From: Bdellovibrionales bacterium
GTDB taxonomy: Bacteria; Bdellovibrionota; Bdellovibrionia; Bdellovibrionales; Bdellovibrionaceae
DNA: 57,280 nt
Reading direction: 5' to 3'
Assembly (NCBI GenBank): GCA_005793345.1
Contig: SXSU01000073.1
Span: forward strand, 1 to 57,280
Below the pieces are notes generated by a model. That model was given only the letters and a program-made list of their open reading frames with translations. It did not search any database and was not told where the DNA came from. Below are positions 1 to 9,331 of the stretch, piece by piece (the stretch's first letter is position 1; every line of letters starts with the position of its first letter). Position numbers and translations under genes: made by a program.

Positions 1-427
1 CCATTGCAAATGGAACATTCAAAATTTTTGCAATAGTTTGAGCGAGCAAGGTTTTTCCAGATCCTGTTGGACCTATGAGTAAAATATTACTTTTTTGTAA
101 TTCAACATCATCTTTTTTACGACCAGCAGCAGAGTTAATTCGTTTATAATGATTGTGAACTGCAACTGATAAGGCTTTTTTAGCTTGCACTTGACCAATA
201 ACATAATCATCAAGATGGGCTTTGATTTCAAAAGGTTTTGGTACTTTTAAACCAGACATTTTTGTCGTATCTTCTCGTTCTCTTTCTTCATCTATAATAT
301 CATTGCATAGGTCTATACATTCATCACAAATATAAACTCCTGGACCAGCAATTAATTTTTTAACTTCTTTTTGGCTTTTTCCGCAGAAACTACATCTTAA
401 AGATCCAAATGTATCGCTTTTATTCAT
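1..427 (-). CDS. clpX: ATP-dependent Clp protease ATP-binding subunit ClpX (N-terminal part, cut by window edge)
   Basis: ClpX is the AAA+ unfoldase that feeds substrates to ClpP in the cytoplasm. Only the first 142 codons are present; the gene runs off the left edge. Translation on the minus strand from the ATG at 425-427 starts [20 protein letters not shown]. The N-terminal zinc-binding domain is visible as two Cys pairs (CSFC and CDEC), followed by the conserved stretch LDDYVIGQ and a Walker A motif GPTGSGKT near the window edge. It lies 25 bp downstream of clpP on the same strand, the usual clpP-clpX order, so the two are probably co-transcribed. A purine-rich ribosome site (AAGGATA) precedes the start. 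Identification is secure. Confidence 0.97.
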   Translation of the reverse strand, partial: MNKSDTFGSLRCSFCGKSQKEVKKLIAGPGVYICDECIDLCNDIIDEEREREDTTKMSGLKVPKPFEIKAHLDDYVIGQVQAKKALSVAVHNHYKRINSAAGRKKDDVELQKSNILLIGPTGSGKTLLAQTIAKILNVPFAM

Positions 428-452
428 AAAGTATCCTTGTTATTAAAAAAAA

Positions 453-1052
453 TTATGTTGATGTTTTTCTGAAATCAACTACGTGATCGACTAATCCAAA
501 TTCTTTAGCTTCTTCAGCTGTTAAAAAATAATCTCGGTCCATTGCTTTTGTTAAATAATCAAAATTTTTATGTGTATGTTTTTCATAAATTTTAGTTAAT
601 CTTTCTTTAGTTCGTGACATTTCTTTAACTTGAATTTCAATGTCACTGGCTTGTCCACCTAATCCTCCTTGAATCAAAGGTTGGTGAATCATAACTCTTG
701 AGTTTGGCATTATAAATCTTTTGCCTTCAGTTCCTGCAGTTAGGAGTAGAGAACCCATGCTCGCAGCAAGGCCAAGACAGTAAGTTGCGACATCGCACTT
801 TACAAATTGCATTAAGTCGTAAATAGCCATTCCAGCAGTAACACTTCCACCAGGAGAATTAATGTAAAGGTGAATATCTCTTTCTGGGTTATCGCTTTCT
901 AAAAATAAAAATTGTGCAATGATGCTGTTCGCAACATCATCTGTCACTGGAGTGCCAAGGATAACTATACGATCTTTTAGAAGTCTTGAGTAAATATCAT
1001 AACTTCTTTCGCCTCTTGAAGTTTGCTCTATCACATATGGAATTAATGCCAC
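453..1052 (-). CDS. clpP: ATP-dependent Clp protease proteolytic subunit ClpP
   Basis: Serine protease subunit that forms the double-heptamer chamber partnered with ClpX. At 199 aa it has the family's usual length. The catalytic triad can be placed: Ser98 in LAASMGS, His123 in MIHQP and Asp172 in KAMDRD. The start is a GTG at 1050-1052 with an AGGGA ribosome site about 8 nt upstream; no in-frame ATG lies close by. Its stop is 25 bp from clpX. The trigger factor gene that often precedes clpP is not found in the 867 bp upstream, so the pair probably has its own promoter there. Confidence 0.97.
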   Translation of the reverse strand: MALIPYVIEQTSRGERSYDIYSRLLKDRIVILGTPVTDDVANSIIAQFLFLESDNPERDIHLYINSPGGSVTAGMAIYDLMQFVKCDVATYCLGLAASMGSLLLTAGTEGKRFIMPNSRVMIHQPLIQGGLGGQASDIEIQVKEMSRTKERLTKIYEKHTHKNFDYLTKAMDRDYFLTAEEAKEFGLVDHVVDFRKTST

Positions 1053-1919
1053 CGACTATTCCCTTTCTTAACATTTATTGATCCAAAGTATTATAAAATA
1101 TCAGATAATATACTTACTCCAGAATGATATCTTTTTACTAAATTGCAATTCTTTATCGGAAATTTTTTTTAGGACTTGATAGTAAGATTAATAATAAGCT
1201 CTGTATTTTAGTCTAAAACTTAACCTATTTTTTACGCTCAGTGTTTATTTTTTCATCGATAAATTCAAAAAATCTTTTGAACTTTTAATTTCTACCAAAA
1301 AACAGAGGAATTCTGTAATTAGATGAATAAGATGTCATTACGGCTCCTGATTATGTCTGTACTAAAGTGAGATAAGAAGTTTACGATTTAAAATGCAATC
1401 GAAAAACTTACCCCACAATCTGAAATGAGAATAATTTTTTATAAGTTTTATCTTCTTTAAAGTGAATAAAAAAATATTTTCAACTTCATTTACAAAATAA
1501 CTGCTCATGATTAAGTCTGATCGCTTCGCGATTATACGAGACAAAATCCTGCGCCATTATTTTCCTGTTTGTTCGGGGTGATTTTCAATCACCCCGAATT
1601 ATGAAAACTCAAACTTTAGTTTGGGTTTTCATAATAAGCAACTTTTTCGAAGCAGAGTTGACTAAATACTTGTGTAATACTACGTTTTTTTTGCAAAGCA
1701 TATTTGATGAAAAAACATTTTCGATTCATCTTCGAGAAGCAGCTTTTGACCTCATGCATATAGCCCTCAATAAATAGATGATAAAATTGCATAGACACAT
1801 TATAGATAAAATCTCGGTTTTTGTTAATTATGAACAAACAAGAAAATGCAAATACAAAAATCGAAGTGGATAAATCCAAAAAGTGTTAATCACGCGTCAT
1901 CAACAAAGAAGAGGAAATA
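1053..1919. other. Gene-free divergent intergenic region between clpP and the aminopeptidase
   Basis: These 867 bp separate two divergent genes and should hold promoters for both. I see no convincing gene: the open frames present are short, AT-rich and overlap the dispersed repeat at 1496-1636. On the minus strand a TATAAT hexamer (1090-1095) is a possible -10 box for clpP, but no good -35 accompanies it. The aminopeptidase has a clear ribosome site (AAGAGGA) just before 1920. Confidence 0.5.
1496..1636 (+). repeat. Dispersed palindromic repeat, full A-B-C unit (copy 1)
   Basis: Part A (1496-1560) is a long hairpin that begins AATAACTGCTCATGATTAAG and turns at TCGCTTCGCGA. Part B (about 1575-1596) is a 9-bp stem of GGGGTGATT and AATCACCCC. 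Part C (about 1598-1636) is an inverted repeat around TTATGAAAAC and GTTTTCATAA. The A right arm has diverged (GCGCCATTATT). This copy does not follow a gene 3' end; it lies in the divergent gap. Confidence 0.9.
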
Positions 1920-3494
1920 ATGAAATTAGGCTGCCTGTCATCTTTAAAAAAATCTAAAGCACAAACATTGGTTTTATTTGTACAACAAGTAACTTCAACT
2001 AAATCTACAAAAAAAGAAGAAACAAAAATTCAAATTCAAGTAAATAATATTTCTTCTCCGTTAAAGAAATTAGTTGAATCGCTTACTGATGATAAAAAAC
2101 TGGAGAACCCAATGACAGGTAAGCATGGTGAATCTGTATTTTTAAAAGGTACAAAATTTGAAACTTTTAAAAATATATTATTTGTGGGTCTTGGAGATAC
2201 TTCTAAAATTGAGGGCGAAAGTTTTAGAACATTGGGTGGAACATTAGAAAGCTTATTTTGTGCAAACCATATTAAAACAGCTGCAATCAATTTAGATTCG
2301 TTTGCTAACTTTCCAAATGGAGAGCAAGTTCAAGCTCTGGTAGAAGGAATGTTACTTGCTTCGTATAGATTTGATGAATTAAAATCTAAAAAAGAATCTT
2401 CAAAAGATTCTTCGTCAAATAAAAAACAAGAAAAAGATGAAAAAGAACTATCAATAGAAATTTACTCAAAAGAACTTACTAAAGATTTAGAGAAATCAGT
2501 AAAAACTGCAGAAGCACTAGCAAGTTGTGTAAATTTCTCACGACGACTTGGAGATATGCCGGGTAATTTAATGACCCCAACAATTTTAGCTAATGAAGTT
2601 CAGAAATCAGGTAAAGAAGTTGGTTTAAAAGTGACTGTTTGGGATAAAGCACGAATTGAAAAAGAAAAAATGGGTGGGTTATTAGGAGTATCCCATGGAA
2701 GTGAAGAAGAGCCTCGTTTTATTATCATGGAATATCATGGTGCTAAAAATAATCAAAAGCCAATTGCCTTTGTTGGTAAGGGGCTAACATTTGATTCAGG
2801 TGGTATCAGTTTAAAACCTGGTGCAGCTATGGAAGAGATGAAATATGACATGTGCGGTGGAGCTAATGTTATTGGAACAATGCTTGCTATTGCAAAATTA
2901 AAATTGAAAATAAATGTTATTGGTTTGGTTCCTTCAACAGAAAATATGCCAAGTGGTAAAGCAACTAAGCCTGGTGATATTCATACCGCTCGAAATGGAA
3001 AAACTTTTGAAGTTAACAATACAGATGCTGAGGGACGATTAATTTTGGCAGATGCTCTTTGTTATGCTTCCGAGCAAAAACCACAAATAATCATTGATGC
3101 AGCAACTTTAACAGGAGCGATCGTTGTTGCTCTTGGAAATACTCACACAGGATTTTTCACTCGTAATTCAGATCTTAAAAAACAAATCGATCAAGCAGCA
3201 TTGAACTCTGGTGAATTAGTATGGCAAATGCCATTATGTGATTATCATGCTAAAGATATTAAGGGGACATATGCTGATCTTTCTAATATCTCTCATTTTA
3301 AAGGAGCGGGAAGTGCCACTGCCGCGGCATTTTTGGAACACTTTGTAGATAAAGAAATCCCATGGGCACATTTTGATATAGCGGGAACAGCTTGGGCCGT
3401 TGGAAATCGTCATAATTACTGTCCGAAGAAGGGTGCAAGTGGAGTGATGGTTAGAACCTTTGTTGAGTTAGCAAAACAATTTGAACAGGTTTAG
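1920..3494 (+). CDS. pepA: Leucyl aminopeptidase (M17 family)
   Basis: Cytosolic two-metal aminopeptidase that releases N-terminal residues from peptides. The C-terminal catalytic domain has the family signatures: VGKGLTFDSGG (Lys287, Asp292), MKYDMCGG (Asp310) and the hallmark NTDAEGRL at 367-374. The N-terminal domain is typical, but residues about 155-178 form a Lys/Ser/Glu-rich low-complexity linker between the two domains, making the protein 524 aa, slightly longer than usual. An AAGAGGA ribosome site supports the ATG at 1920. The stop codon TAG (3492-3494) is followed immediately by a dispersed repeat. Downstream peptide transporter ATPases suggest a shared theme of peptide use, but the 319-bp gap argues for separate transcription. 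Confidence 0.95.
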   Translation: MKLGCLSSLKKSKAQTLVLFVQQVTSTKSTKKEETKIQIQVNNISSPLKKLVESLTDDKKLENPMTGKHGESVFLKGTKFETFKNILFVGLGDTSKIEGESFRTLGGTLESLFCANHIKTAAINLDSFANFPNGEQVQALVEGMLLASYRFDELKSKKESSKDSSSNKKQEKDEKELSIEIYSKELTKDLEKSVKTAEALASCVNFSRRLGDMPGNLMTPTILANEVQKSGKEVGLKVTVWDKARIEKEKMGGLLGVSHGSEEEPRFIIMEYHGAKNNQKPIAFVGKGLTFDSGGISLKPGAAMEEMKYDMCGGANVIGTMLAIAKLKLKINVIGLVPSTENMPSGKATKPGDIHTARNGKTFEVNNTDAEGRLILADALCYASEQKPQIIIDAATLTGAIVVALGNTHTGFFTRNSDLKKQIDQAALNSGELVWQMPLCDYHAKDIKGTYADLSNISHFKGAGSATAAAFLEHFVDKEIPWAHFDIAGTAWAVGNRHNYCPKKGASGVMVRTFVELAKQFEQV

Positions 3495-3636
3495 AATAAC
3501 TGCTTGTGTTTAAGTCTGATTGCTTCGCGATTGTATCAGACATAATCACAAGCAGTTATTCTCTTGTTTGTTGGGGGTGATTTTCAATCACCCCGTATTA
3601 TGAAAACCCAAACTTACGTTTGTGTTTTCATAATAA
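3495..3636 (+). repeat. Dispersed palindromic repeat, full A-B-C unit (copy 2, first of a tandem pair)
   Basis: Begins at the base after the aminopeptidase stop codon, in the same orientation as the gene. In the A hairpin the arm reads CTGCTTGTG where most copies read CTGCTCATG, and the opposite arm changes to match (CACAAGCAG), so pairing is kept. B and C are intact. C runs into the next unit, sharing the bases ATAATAA. With copy 3 it fills the 319-bp gap at 3495-3813. Confidence 0.92.
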
Positions 3637-3774
3637 CTGCTCATGATTATGTCTGATTGCTTCGCAATTTTATCAGACATAATCACGAGCAGTTATTCTC
3701 TTGTTTATTGGGGGCGATTTTCAATCACCCCGTATTATGAAAACCCAAACTTACGTTTATATTTTCATAATAAC
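3632..3774 (+). repeat. Dispersed palindromic repeat, full A-B-C unit (copy 3, second of the tandem pair)
   Basis: Tandem copy directly following copy 2 (period about 137 bp). The A loop reads TGCTTCGCAA, so the bases on both sides of the TTCG turn have changed together compared with CGCTTCGCGA. B reads GGGGCGATTTTCAATCACCCC (C for T, giving one mismatch). C is complete and ends at about 3773, 40 bp before the next gene. Confidence 0.92.
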
Positions 3775-3813
3775 TAGTTAGATAAAAAAAAGTTAAATTA
3801 ATTAAATGGTTTT

Positions 3814-4830
3814 ATGAATGTGGGTACTATGGATAATGAAAAAATTCTTGAGGTAAAAAACTTAAAGACTTCATTTAAAGTTGAAGATGGACATTTTTTT
3901 GCCGTTGATGATGTGAGCTTTAGTTTAAATAAAGGGAAAACATTAGGAATTGTTGGTGAGTCTGGTTGTGGTAAATCAGTCACCTCATTGTCAATTATGC
4001 GATTAATAGCTACTCCCCCTGGAAAAATTGAATCTGGTGAAATATTGTTTAAGGGCGAAAATCTTTTAAAAGTTTCGGACGCTCGGATGCGCCAAATTCG
4101 TGGCAATGAAATTGCGATGATTTTTCAGGAACCCATGACATCTTTAAACCCAGTATTTACTTGCGGAGATCAAATAGCAGAAGCCATTCAACTTCATCAG
4201 CCCAAATTAAATTCCAAACAAATTAAAGAAAAAGCTATCGAGATGCTCAAGTTAGTTGGAATTCCAGCTCCAGAAAAAAGGTATGATGAATATCCTCATC
4301 AATTATCCGGAGGGATGCGACAAAGAGTTATGATTGCAATGTCTTTAAGTTGTAGTCCCTCATTGTTAATTGCTGATGAGCCAACTACGGCTTTGGATGT
4401 TACTATACAAGCACAAATATTAGATCTTATGCGAAAGCTTAATAGCGAACTTCAATTTGCCATGATTTTGATAACTCATGATCTGGGAGTGGTAGCAGAA
4501 ATGTGTAATGAAGTTGCCGTAATGTATGCAGGTAAGATTATCGAATATGGAACTGTCGAAGATATTTTTTATCGACCACAACATCCCTACACAAAGGGTT
4601 TGTTGGATTCAATTCCACATTTTGAAACAGGTCAAAGATTAGAAAAATTAAGCACAATTCCAGGCATGGTTCCAAGTTTAACTCAACTTCCAAAGGGGTG
4701 TCGATTTAGAGATCGATGTACAAAAAGTATTTCTCAATGTGCAGAAGTTGAACCACTACTTGAATCAAGTAAAACAGATACAAGTTCGCATTCGCATACG
4801 TATGCGTGTTTTAATCCATTTAAATATTAA
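3814..4830 (+). CDS. oppD: Oligopeptide/dipeptide ABC transporter ATP-binding protein (OppD/DppD type)
   Basis: ATPase subunit that powers import of peptides through an inner-membrane permease. It shows Walker A GESGCGKS, the ABC signature LSGGMRQR, Walker B LLIADEPT with the downstream ALDVT, and a switch His in ITHDLG. The C-terminal extension [13 protein letters not shown] followed by a Cys-bearing region (CRFRDRC, then ISQCAEVEP) is the OppD/OppF-type domain, typical of peptide rather than other importers. Neither the ATG at 3814 nor the one at 3829 has a strong ribosome site, so the start is uncertain by five codons. The partner ATPase follows after 29 bp. Permease and binding-protein genes are not in this window. 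Confidence 0.92.
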   Translation: MNVGTMDNEKILEVKNLKTSFKVEDGHFFAVDDVSFSLNKGKTLGIVGESGCGKSVTSLSIMRLIATPPGKIESGEILFKGENLLKVSDARMRQIRGNEIAMIFQEPMTSLNPVFTCGDQIAEAIQLHQPKLNSKQIKEKAIEMLKLVGIPAPEKRYDEYPHQLSGGMRQRVMIAMSLSCSPSLLIADEPTTALDVTIQAQILDLMRKLNSELQFAMILITHDLGVVAEMCNEVAVMYAGKIIEYGTVEDIFYRPQHPYTKGLLDSIPHFETGQRLEKLSTIPGMVPSLTQLPKGCRFRDRCTKSISQCAEVEPLLESSKTDTSSHSHTYACFNPFKY

Positions 4831-4859
4831 TGATTAACAAAAAGTAAGGAATTTAATTA

Positions 4860-5843
4860 ATGAGTTCTTCTAGTAGTAACCAACCTATATTAAAAGTTGA
4901 AAATTTAGTTAAATCTTTTCCGATACTAGGTGGATTGTTTAGTCGTGAAGTTGCAAGTGTAAAAGCCGTTTCAGGAGTGTCTTTTGAACTTAAAAAAGGT
5001 GAAACCCTTGGTTTAGTGGGTGAGTCTGGTTGTGGTAAATCCACTCTTGGTAGAACTATTATTCGTTTACTTGAACCAACTTCTGGAAAAATTTATTTTG
5101 AAGGCAAAGATATTACAAATTTAGAAGGACCTGAATTGCGAATTCTAAGACGTAAAATGCAAATAATTTTTCAAGATCCATTTGCTAGTTTAAATCCACG
5201 AATGACAGTTGGTGCAATCATTGAAGAACCTCTTGAGATTCATGGATTATTTCCCAATCCTAAAGATCGAATTGAACGCATTAAACAACTTGTAGATATG
5301 GTTGGTTTGCGGTTTGAACATTTACAACGTTATCCCCATGAATTTTCAGGTGGTCAAAGACAAAGAATTGGTATTGCTCGTGCTCTTGCTGTTGAGCCAG
5401 AACTCATAGTATGTGATGAGCCAGTTTCTGCTTTAGATGTTTCTATACAAGCTCAAGTGATTAATCTATTAATGGAGCTTCAAAAAAAACTAAATTTAAC
5501 TTATATTTTTATAGCTCATGATTTAAAAGTTGTTGAGCATGTTTCTAATAGAGTTGCTGTTATGTATTTGGGTAAAATTGCGGAGCTTGCAGACTCAATG
5601 GAGCTTTATAAAAATCCTCAACACCCGTATACGCAAGCACTTCTTTCGGCTATTCCATTTCCAGATCCTCGACACAAGGAAGATCGAATTATCTTAACAG
5701 GTGATGTTCCAAGTCCTATGAATCCACCAAATGGTTGTTATTTTCATCCTCGATGTCCAAAAGTCATGGAAAAATGCAACTCACAAATCCCAGAATTGAA
5801 AGAAACTATTTCGGGACATGAAACATCTTGCTTATTATACTAG
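4860..5843 (+). CDS. oppF: Oligopeptide/dipeptide ABC transporter ATP-binding protein (OppF/DppF type)
   Basis: Second ATPase of the peptide importer, forming a heterodimer with the preceding protein. Motifs: Walker [10 protein letters not shown], signature [10 protein letters not shown], Walker [13 protein letters not shown], switch IAHDLKVV, then the [14 protein letters not shown]-terminal peptide-transporter region with CYFHPRCP and CNSQIPEL. An AAGGAA ribosome site precedes the ATG. The gene ends 16 bp from the convergent mlaD stop, leaving no room for a conventional terminator. The two ATPases together without permeases suggest that the rest of the transporter is encoded elsewhere. Confidence 0.93.
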   Translation: MSSSSSNQPILKVENLVKSFPILGGLFSREVASVKAVSGVSFELKKGETLGLVGESGCGKSTLGRTIIRLLEPTSGKIYFEGKDITNLEGPELRILRRKMQIIFQDPFASLNPRMTVGAIIEEPLEIHGLFPNPKDRIERIKQLVDMVGLRFEHLQRYPHEFSGGQRQRIGIARALAVEPELIVCDEPVSALDVSIQAQVINLLMELQKKLNLTYIFIAHDLKVVEHVSNRVAVMYLGKIAELADSMELYKNPQHPYTQALLSAIPFPDPRHKEDRIILTGDVPSPMNPPNGCYFHPRCPKVMEKCNSQIPELKETISGHETSCLLY

Positions 5844-5859
5844 CTCAGTGCAGCTATAA

Positions 5860-6636
5860 TTAAAGTAATTTTGCTTTGATTCCTTCTTCTTGCAAAAACT
5901 TTTTGATTGCTTGGGCGTCTAGGGATTCCATTCTTCCCAATAATTTTATAATAATCTCAAATGATTTCTTTGATTCTTCTGATCTTAGTTTTCCAGTAAA
6001 GTAAACAACATCATCTGAAATGGTTACTGCATTACTTAAAAATCTTTCAAGCTCTTTATTTTTAGAAGACTTATCTAGTAAAATAAGAGTTTTATTAAAA
6101 TTAGTAATTAATGTGTTGGCTTGATTTAACACACTAGAAATGGGAGCCTCATTTTTTGATACGATATCGATAATTTTTCCAGCAAGTCCGTAACTTTGGG
6201 AGATCAATTGATCTATACGAGGTGGATCTTCGCCACGTACAACATCGCCGGATTGAAAGCCAGGAGAGGCTATTGAGCCTGGTGAAATTTCTAAAAACTT
6301 TTCTCCAATTACTCCAGCCATATTAATATAAAATTTTGAATCTTGACGAACAGAATCCCAAGCATCTTTTTTAACTGAGATTTTTATTTTTAATTTAACT
6401 TCTTCGTTGTCTTTAGTTTTTCCTGAAGGGTCAAACTCAATTGATTTAACTTTTCCAACTTCTATTCCCATAACTCTAACAGGTGAGCCCTTATCAATTC
6501 CACCAGCATAATTATAAAGGATAGTTAATTCATTGGAGCTTGAAAATGGATTTAGCAAACCCATCATTGATGCAAACATCATTACAAAAACGACAGTCAC
6601 TATGAATAATAATCCAACTTTAGTTTCGACTTTCAT
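5860..6636 (-). CDS. mlaD: MCE-domain lipid transport protein (MlaD-like)
   Basis: Inner-membrane-anchored substrate-binding component of an MCE/Mla phospholipid transport complex. An N-terminal transmembrane segment (about residues 8-30) leads into an MCE domain with the typical GxxVRVMGIEVGKVKSIEF pattern. A helical C-terminal extension brings it to 258 aa, longer than the E. coli MlaD. I set the start at the ATG 6634-6636, with AGGA 6 nt upstream; an upstream in-frame TTG at 6640-6642 would sit directly on the ribosome site. It follows the MlaE-type permease gene by about 165 bp, and that gap holds a decayed repeat. No MlaF-type ATPase is adjacent. Confidence 0.9.
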   Translation of the reverse strand: MKVETKVGLLFIVTVVFVMMFASMMGLLNPFSSSNELTILYNYAGGIDKGSPVRVMGIEVGKVKSIEFDPSGKTKDNEEVKLKIKISVKKDAWDSVRQDSKFYINMAGVIGEKFLEISPGSIASPGFQSGDVVRGEDPPRIDQLISQSYGLAGKIIDIVSKNEAPISSVLNQANTLITNFNKTLILLDKSSKNKELERFLSNAVTISDDVVYFTGKLRSEESKKSFEIIIKLLGRMESLDAQAIKKFLQEEGIKAKLL

Positions 6637-6744
6637 CTTCAATCCTTTTTCGCAGAGTATGAGTGATAAAATTTATAAAATTTCTGCGAAGTTAATCAAA
6701 GAGTGATTCGGTTTATTCTCAAAATAACTCAATAGACTAAAGTA

Positions 6745-6774
6745 GAGAACTTCTCATGGTGAAGTCTGATCGCT
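6745..6774 (+). repeat. Decayed fragment of the dispersed repeat (A left arm only, copy 4)
   Basis: About 30 bp that match the A left arm and turn at most positions (core CTCATGGTGAAGTCTGATCG), with no opposite arm, B or C part. It lies between the mlaE stop and the mlaD start. It looks like a remnant of a once larger copy. Confidence 0.65.
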
Positions 6775-6802
6775 ACTTCAAAAATACTAGACTAGATTCA
6801 TG

Positions 6803-7566
6803 TTAATAAAAATATGTAAATATATATGATAATACAAAGTCTATAATAAATATTGAAACCGAACTTGCAACAACACTGTTTGTAGTTGCTAGCCCCACTC
6901 CCTCAGCTCCCGATTTACATCGAAATCCAAAATAACAACTAATAATTGGAATAACGGCTCCAAATGTAGCCCCTTTAATAGTGGCAAAAATAAAATCCTG
7001 CATGGAAACAAATCTAGTCATTGCTGATAAAAACATTGATGGAGTAAATCCTAACGAAATTTCACTAACTATAATTGCACAGTAAATACAAACAACATTT
7101 GCAATTATTGTAAGAATCATTGTCCCAAGTGTACAGGCAATAAGTCTAGGAACAACTATGAATCTTATGGGATCAATACCTAACATTTTAAGTGCATCAA
7201 TTTGTTCAGTGACTTTCATGGAGCCAACTTCAGCTGCGAATCCTGCACCTACTCTAGAAGTAAGTAATAAAGCAGTAACTACTGCACCTAATTCTCTTAA
7301 AATTAACATTGCCGCAAATCCTGGTACCATCGAATCATCTTTAATTACTAATTTCATATGAAAAGAAGATTCAAGTATTGTAACAATTGCGGCAAAGCAC
7401 ACGCAAAAAACTACAATTCCAATACTACCATTAGCTACAAAATAAAATTGTTGAATGGTTTCTCTAACTCTTAATGGAGGGGTAAAAAGTGATTTTAGGG
7501 TATCAGTAATTAGAATTAAAAACTCTTTTACCGGAGAAAAAATACTTATCCTTTGAGTAAATTCCA
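6803..7566 (-). CDS. mlaE: MlaE/YrbE family lipid ABC transporter permease
   Basis: Integral inner-membrane permease of the MCE lipid transport system, about 254 aa with several hydrophobic segments. Family features include FVANGSIGIVVFCVCFAA, the ILRELGAVVTALLLTSRVGAG region and EQIDALKMLGIDPIRFIVVPR, the coupling region conserved in the family. Of two possible starts, the ATG at 7564-7566 has AGGA 5 nt upstream. The ATG at 7577-7579 has none and would sit just after a terminator hairpin. mlaD lies downstream on the same strand. The usual ATPase partner MlaF is not beside them and must be encoded elsewhere. Confidence 0.92.
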
Positions 7567-7579
7567 TTTGAGTCCTCAT

Positions 7580-7610
7580 AAAATAAAGGGATTCTTTATT
7601 AAGAATCCCT
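7580..7610 (-). terminator. Intrinsic terminator between the DsbA-like lipoprotein gene and mlaE
   Basis: A perfect 10-bp stem (AGGGATTCTT with AAGAATCCCT, 7587-7610) with a 4-nt loop. On the minus strand it is followed by TTTATTTT. It would end transcription from the upstream lipoprotein gene. It sits only about 14 nt before the mlaE ribosome site, so it could also attenuate mlaE. Confidence 0.75.
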
Positions 7611-7631
7611 GTTACATTTAAACTGAAATAA

Positions 7632-7679
7632 CGTCTGATAAAATCGCGAAGTGATCAGACTTAATCATGAGCAGTTATT
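7632..7679 (-). repeat. Dispersed repeat, shortened A hairpin (copy 5) supplying a stop codon
   Basis: Minus-oriented copy at the 3' end of the minus-strand DsbA-like gene. The left arm is complete; the right arm has lost its middle, so GTCTGAT is followed directly by the outer AATAAC-type bases. The gene's TAA stop (7675-7677) is the TAA within the repeat's first bases AATAACTGC. Confidence 0.85.
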
Positions 7680-8466
7680 TAAGTTTCTCTAAATGTTTAT
7701 CTATAATAGTTTTGAATTCTGCAAAAGGATAAGCACCTTTTAAAGATACACCATTAATGATGAAACCAGGAGTTCCAGAAAACTCAAAACTTTTTGCTTC
7801 ATCAATATCCGCTTGGATTTTCTTAGCAACGTCTTCAGACGCAAGATCTTTTGCAAGTTTACCCATATTGATTCCAAGTCCAGAAGCAACTTTTTTCATA
7901 AAAGCTTCACCTTCATTTCTTAATTTATCTTGATTAGAAAAAATCTCATCATGATATTTTAAAGCTTTAGCTGGGTCTTGAATCGCAATCGCTTCAAAAT
8001 ATTTTGCTGCAGGCATTGCTTTAGGATGGAAATCCAGTGGAAGATGTTTAAATAAAACTCTGACTTGAGTTGGGTATTCTTTTAATACCTGTTGAATGGT
8101 GCTAAAACCTCTTGAGCAATATGGACATTCAAAATCAGAATATTCAACTATTGTAATTTTGGCATCTTTAGGTCCCATCAAAGGTCTGCTTTCATCAATT
8201 GCTGGTTTTAAAGGATTAGCAAATTCTGCATCTCTTTTTTTAGTTTCTTGCTCCATTTCCTTTTGTTGAGCTTTTGTTTGAGCCTCTCGAGCAGCTTTAT
8301 TAACCACTTCAATAAATTGATCGGGTGCCTTTTCGATTGCTGCAAAAACGATTGAAGGGTCATTTTCAATTGCTTTCTTTAGTTGACTTGCGCTTGGTGC
8401 ACAACCACTGGCAATCAAAGCTAGACCAGCCAATTGTAGAGTTAGTTTTTTGAAATTGTTTTTCAC
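7675..8466 (-). CDS. DsbA-family thioredoxin-fold lipoprotein
   Basis: Predicted periplasmic thiol oxidoreductase or disulfide-handling protein anchored by lipid. I place the start at the GTG 8464-8466: it has an excellent AGGAGG site 4 nt upstream, while the longer open frame begins with 17 unlikely residues. From there the protein is 263 aa, with a lipoprotein signal ending IASGC (Cys22), a charged helical stretch (about 28-85) and a DsbA-like domain with the active-site CPYC at 114-117 (SDFECPYCSRG) and GTPGFIING, the cis-Pro region. The fold and size resemble the Bdellovibrio/Myxococcus DsbA-like proteins rather than E. coli DsbA. The stop codon lies inside a dispersed repeat. Confidence 0.9.
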   Translation of the reverse strand: MKNNFKKLTLQLAGLALIASGCAPSASQLKKAIENDPSIVFAAIEKAPDQFIEVVNKAAREAQTKAQQKEMEQETKKRDAEFANPLKPAIDESRPLMGPKDAKITIVEYSDFECPYCSRGFSTIQQVLKEYPTQVRVLFKHLPLDFHPKAMPAAKYFEAIAIQDPAKALKYHDEIFSNQDKLRNEGEAFMKKVASGLGINMGKLAKDLASEDVAKKIQADIDEAKSFEFSGTPGFIINGVSLKGAYPFAEFKTIIDKHLEKLK

Positions 8467-8617
8467 GATGCCTCCTGTTGATGGTGAATTGTCTTTAAGA
8501 AACATTGTTGCACACAACTAATGTCTAAGAAAAGTTTTCTTCCATAAAAAAAAATCAGAGTAGCACTATGCATTATAGACTCAACACCTGTCAAAAAAAT
8601 GCCGAGAGAAAAAATGA

Positions 8618-9196
8618 ATGAAATTTCGAAGAAAAAACTTTTTATATCAAGTCATAATTTTGACATCAATAATACTAACATTATCGATAGTGTACATAAT
8701 TGATTTAAGCACTGATTTCACAGAGAGGATTCCTTTTGAAATGATGGGATCTATAAATTCAAAAATTATTGAATTTAAAAATACTGATCAAGAAAGAAAG
8801 CCTGCTTCAGAATCGAAACTAGAATCGAACTCAATAATAACCAATATAATTGATAATAGTTTAGATCTAATTAAACCATTTGAGTCTATAGAAAGTAACG
8901 CGGAAGAAAATGTAGAAATAAATGAACTTGAAGTAGAGGTTCTTAAAATTAATTGCGATTTTGCGTTGAGCTATAAAGTGAATCACACCTCATTGCGATT
9001 GACGGGCGAGTGTAATCAATTGCCATTGAGTATTTTGAATTTAAGCAATGGTTATGAAGGAAGTATTTTTATTTCAGGTAAAGAATATACCACTGATTTC
9101 ATAAGGTTACGTATTGGTGTTAATAAATTGAAAGTTCAACTTCAGGACAGTAATATGAGACCTTTATGGAAAGAGTTTGAAGTCATAGTAGAGTAG
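8618..9196 (+). CDS. Membrane-anchored protein of unknown function with a C-terminal beta-rich domain
   Basis: I do not recognise this 192-aa protein. It starts MKFRRKNFLYQ, followed by one hydrophobic segment (about residues 11-30) that could be a signal anchor. A polar, Glu/Asn-rich linker (about 45-100) comes next, then a compact domain of about 90 residues with alternating hydrophobic pattern and two Cys (NCDF and GECNQ), suggesting a beta sandwich outside the cytoplasmic membrane. The ribosome site is weak (GAGAGA). It stands alone between a divergent lipoprotein gene and the downstream lipid genes. Confidence 0.65.
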   Translation: MKFRRKNFLYQVIILTSIILTLSIVYIIDLSTDFTERIPFEMMGSINSKIIEFKNTDQERKPASESKLESNSIITNIIDNSLDLIKPFESIESNAEENVEINELEVEVLKINCDFALSYKVNHTSLRLTGECNQLPLSILNLSNGYEGSIFISGKEYTTDFIRLRIGVNKLKVQLQDSNMRPLWKEFEVIVE

Positions 9197-9331
9197 ATTT
9201 AATTAAATTTAAAAAACAAAACAGAATAATTCATAAATCTCCTGACAATGTGTTCTATAAATTATCAAAAGAGAAATATTGCGGATATTAATGCACTCTT
9301 ATAGATTATCTTGGTTTTCAAAGAGGTATTT

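Noticed and set aside
1362..1879. Two minus-strand open frames of 60 and 87 codons in the clpP-pepA gap
   Set aside because: Both are AT-rich, lack ribosome sites and overlap or border the dispersed repeat; composition looks non-coding.
3495..3774. The repeats as classical intrinsic terminators
   Set aside because: Hairpins A and B are not followed by a T run; a role in 3'-end formation is possible but they do not meet the usual pattern.
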